Below, in pieces: positions 6,293-8,118 of a stretch of 8,118 nt of DNA (the stretch's first letter is position 1; each line of letters starts with the position of its first letter). The stretch spans positions 1 through 8,118 of the forward strand of contig CAZOJT010000075.1 of NCBI GenBank assembly GCA_964580215.1, given 5' to 3'. The notes under the pieces were generated by a model. The model did no database searches. It was not told where the DNA came from and was given only the letters and a program-made list of their open reading frames with translations. Made by a program: the position numbers and the translations under genes. The DNA comes from SM23-73-3 sp964580215. GTDB lineage: Bacteria; Zixibacteria; MSB-5A5; SM1-73.

Positions 6293-7032
6293 TTAGAATT
6301 TCTTACCTACCCCAAAAACTAAGTGCCTTGTCCTTATGTCACTCTCAGCGTGACCGTAAGGAACCTTCGCGTTTTTCATTCTAACATATGTGCATTTATA
6401 TTCTAACAATAGAGCTAACTCTTCTAAAACCTCTACCTCTGCACCAGTCGCTAATTGGTATGCTGAACCGTAGAATTCATACTGTTCCTTCCTTTCACGG
6501 TCGATAACTCTTTCGGTGTGAGGAATCAAAGGGCCAATACCCACTCGACCATAAAGCCCAACTTTGTCTGTTTGATTATCTCTATTCCTGAAGAGTCCCA
6601 GCCGACCTACTAAATTGAAAAACAAAAAATTCAAACCGTGACTCATGGAGAAAGCCTGAACTATCTCTCCAAGCCTGATAGTCGAATCAATCGATTCCCC
6701 CTCTTTTCCCCTGAAACATAGACTTCCTGTTGAGATTCAGAATATAGCTTGGCGTGAATGAATTCAACTTCAAAACCAAGATTAGAATAAGGACTGGCGA
6801 AATAACCCGCCCTTAAACCATAACATAAAGGGGTTTGGAAGGATCTATCGGGATATTCAATGTTGTGAAACAACAGGTTGTTTTGTCTTGAAGGCTGTTC
6901 AATCTTTAAGTCGGCATTTGAAGTCGAGGCTTTTCCCAGGTAGGCCTCAAATCTCCATTCCGCCCTCAAAGGGAGGGCTAATAACAGAAAGAAGGCGAAA
7001 GCCTTCCAGATGATTTCGGCAAAATATCGCAT
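6293..7032 (-). pseudogene. Outer-membrane beta-barrel protein, possibly LpxQ-like lipid A oxidase; one-base frameshift
   Basis: Two minus-strand frames join into one protein. The first (7032 to 6661) has a signal peptide (AFAFFLLLALPLRA, then EWRFEAYLGKA) and strands such as CYGLRAGYF and GFEVEFIHAKLYSE. It then stops after about 19 off-frame residues. The second frame is open well upstream of its own ATG at 6646: it reads GESIDSTIRLGEIVQAF and then MSHGLNFLFFNLVGRLG, and ends RTRHLVFGVGKKF with the terminal Phe typical of barrels. Adding one A to the AAAA run at 6704-6707 (minus strand) links them as SGEKEGES and gives about 246 aa. The YLGKA, GLRAGYF, EF-HAK and MSHGLN landmarks remind me of the LpxQ outer-membrane lipid A oxidase group of rhizobia and others, but I hold this at about 40%. 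A plain unassigned barrel is the alternative. It is convergent with PAP2. It may be a true pseudogene or a consensus error. Confidence 0.8.
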
Positions 7033-7050
7033 TCGACACCAATGAGAACC

Positions 7051-7078
7051 ATTCTATTGCTTATGATCTGTAAGTCAA
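7051..7078 (-). promoter_or_regulatory. Promoter for the beta-barrel gene
   Basis: On the minus strand, TTGACT (7078-7073) and TAGAAT (7056-7051) are separated by 16 nt, close to the housekeeping sigma consensus. Transcription would begin near 7044, about 12 nt before ATG 7032. That leaves a very short leader with no good Shine-Dalgarno sequence (only GGTG nearby). Confidence 0.6.
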
Positions 7079-7212
7079 GTGATTCTATTTTGGTGGTAGT
7101 GTCAAGTGTTTTGTGTAAATTTTTTGGCGTATCTCCACCCATATCTATTTAGGCAACTTGTTCTGCATAGACAACCATCTCTCTTTTGGCTTTGTCCCTC
7201 TCTGGCTGAGAA

Positions 7213-7229
7213 TCCCGCCGAAGGCGGGA
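7213..7229. repeat. Second short GC-rich palindrome inside the transposase gene
   Basis: TCCCGCC (7213-7219) and GGCGGGA (7223-7229) flank GAA. It is read in frame near the transposase C-terminus as PSRLRRD. Arms and loop size resemble the palindrome at 7760-7780. Confidence 0.7.
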
Positions 7230-7759
7230 CGGAAAACCATTGGCTCTCCTTTTCTGCCATACCTCATTGAGTTGTTCAGAGATAGCATAAACCACTCTTA
7301 AGCAACAATCCTCATTAGGAAAACTATCCATCTGCCGAGTTCTTCTCCTGAATTCCTTAAAGGTCATCTCAATCATGTTTGTAGAACGGATGCTCTTCCA
7401 TTACCCTTTAGGGTGGTGATAAAAGTTCAAAAGAAACTCCAAATCCTTCTCCACACACTCCACCGCTCCGGGGGCAATCGAATACCACTTTTCCTTCCAA
7501 GCTTCAAAGCTCCTTTGAGCCTCTTCTAAGCTTCCCGCATTGAAAATCCTCTTGCAGTGATTAAGGCAATCTTTTCTGATGCTTCGAGGGAGTTTCACCG
7601 CCACATTTCTGAGCTTGTGAACTATGCATCTCTGAATTCTGGCCTTAGGAAAAGCAGAACTGAAAGCATCCATCAGACCCGGCAAACCATCCATGATTCC
7701 CATCCTTAACATCTTCCCTTTTAAGCCTCTTGCTTTCAAGTTGGAAAAGAACTCTCTCC

Positions 7760-7780
7760 AGTCCCGCAATATGCGGGACT
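7760..7780. repeat. Perfect 9-bp-arm palindrome at the transposase frameshift
   Basis: AGTCCCGCA (7760-7768) and TGCGGGACT (7772-7780) flank the trinucleotide ATA. The missing transposase base falls in one arm, at 7766/7767. Adding it back would make the palindrome imperfect. Confidence 0.85.
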
Positions 7781-8118
7781 CTCTCTGTCCCCTAACTGCA
7801 CCCCTAAAATCTTTCGCCGCCCATCCTTCGTGATCCCTATCACCATCAAGAGGGATTCCTTACTCACCACGTATCGCCTTACCGGAAGATTCAGACCATC
7901 CATGAAAAGATAAACAACATCATCCTCAATCGGAGAGGAAAGCCACTTTTTTATCTTCTCGGTAAGCTCCTTGTTGATCTGAGAAACCATTCCCGCCGAA
8001 TACCCCTTGCCAAACAAACTCTTAGTGATCCTCTTCATCTTCCGGGTGCTGATCCCCGAGATGAACATATCTGCTATCACCTCAGAGAGCTTCTTCTCCC
8101 GCCTCTTGTATCTATCCA

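Larger units (their letters stand above)
7098..8118 (-). mobile_element. IS256-family insertion sequence, one end plus most of the transposase (continues beyond window)
   Basis: The transposase type and the sequence AGTGTCAAGTGTTTTGTGTA, beginning at 7098 just past the transposase stop, fit a terminal inverted repeat of the IS256/mutator group. The outer boundary near 7098 is my estimate. The other end and any 8-9 bp target duplication lie outside the window. The element sits about 20 bp upstream of the -35 box of the beta-barrel gene and is oriented the same way, so read-through could reach that gene. Confidence 0.75.
7149..8118 (-). pseudogene. IS256-family transposase (Transposase_mut), interrupted by a frameshift and a stop codon; N-terminus outside window
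   Basis: Reading from the window edge, the frame begins DRYKRREKKLSEV and contains GISTRKMKRI, both typical of the N-terminal region of IS256 transposases. The catalytic core follows: VVYLFMDGLNLPVRR (first Asp), GIMDGLPGLMDAF with the downstream C-x2-H motif in RIQRCIVHKLRNV (second Asp), and WKSIRSTNMIEMTFKEFRRR (region of the catalytic Glu). Two lesions break it. One G is missing between 7767 and 7766, and restoring it gives AYWRDWREFF, the expected family wording. An in-frame TAA at 7403-7401 falls between HHPKG and WKSIRSTN, with the frame identical on both sides. The protein ends at TAA 7149-7151. It is probably non-functional unless complemented in trans. The family call is firm. Confidence 0.88.

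Noticed and set aside
7991..8000. TCCCGCCGAA resembling one arm of the GC-rich palindromes
   Set aside because: There is no matching second arm, and it encodes a normal part of the transposase (YSAGM).
1..8118. CRISPR arrays, tRNA or rRNA genes
   Set aside because: No regularly spaced repeats and no tRNA- or rRNA-like sequence were seen on either strand by eye.

Overview
The window looks like chromosomal DNA from a Gram-negative (diderm) bacterium of moderate GC. It encodes two proteins with outer-membrane or lipid A themes, a lipoprotein, a HAMP-type sensor kinase and an IS256-family insertion sequence. A run of exactly 100 N (2816-2915) marks a scaffold join, so this is draft or metagenome-derived sequence. 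I cannot name the organism; a delta-proteobacterial or Nitrospirota-like lineage would fit but is a guess.

Layout. (1) 1-860: the 3' part of a CusS/EnvZ-like sensor histidine kinase whose start and likely partner response regulator lie upstream. (2) 938-1773: a probable lipoprotein gene with a tandem TTTCAT operator in front. (3) 1830-1859: a 12-bp-stem hairpin, a likely terminator. (4) 1979-2815: a second copy of the operator, then a membrane-anchored two-PepSY-domain gene that carries a one-base frameshift and runs into the N gap. (5) 2938-5136: a tightly coupled operon with an ABC-2 ATPase, its permease and a membrane-anchored periplasmic protein. (6) 5146-5338: a decayed N-terminal fragment of a GT39/ArnT-type glycosyltransferase. 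(7) 5357-6223: an exported PAP2 phosphatase. (8) 7032-6293 on the minus strand, convergent with PAP2: an outer-membrane beta-barrel gene (possibly LpxQ-like) split by one frameshift. (9) 7098 to the window end, minus strand: one end of an IS256-family element with a disrupted transposase.

How the parts may work together (inference). The kinase/regulator pair probably controls the lipoprotein and PepSY genes through the shared 11-bp-period direct repeat, giving a small envelope-sensing regulon whose two targets both carry acidic, Asn/Gly-rich segments. The right half (PAP2 phosphatase, GT39 remnant, beta-barrel) reads like a partly eroded lipid A or cell-surface modification cluster. The recurring single-base losses are either real decay or consensus errors in a draft assembly; two of them are repaired by adding one A to an AAAA run. 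This is the main caveat on every broken gene here.
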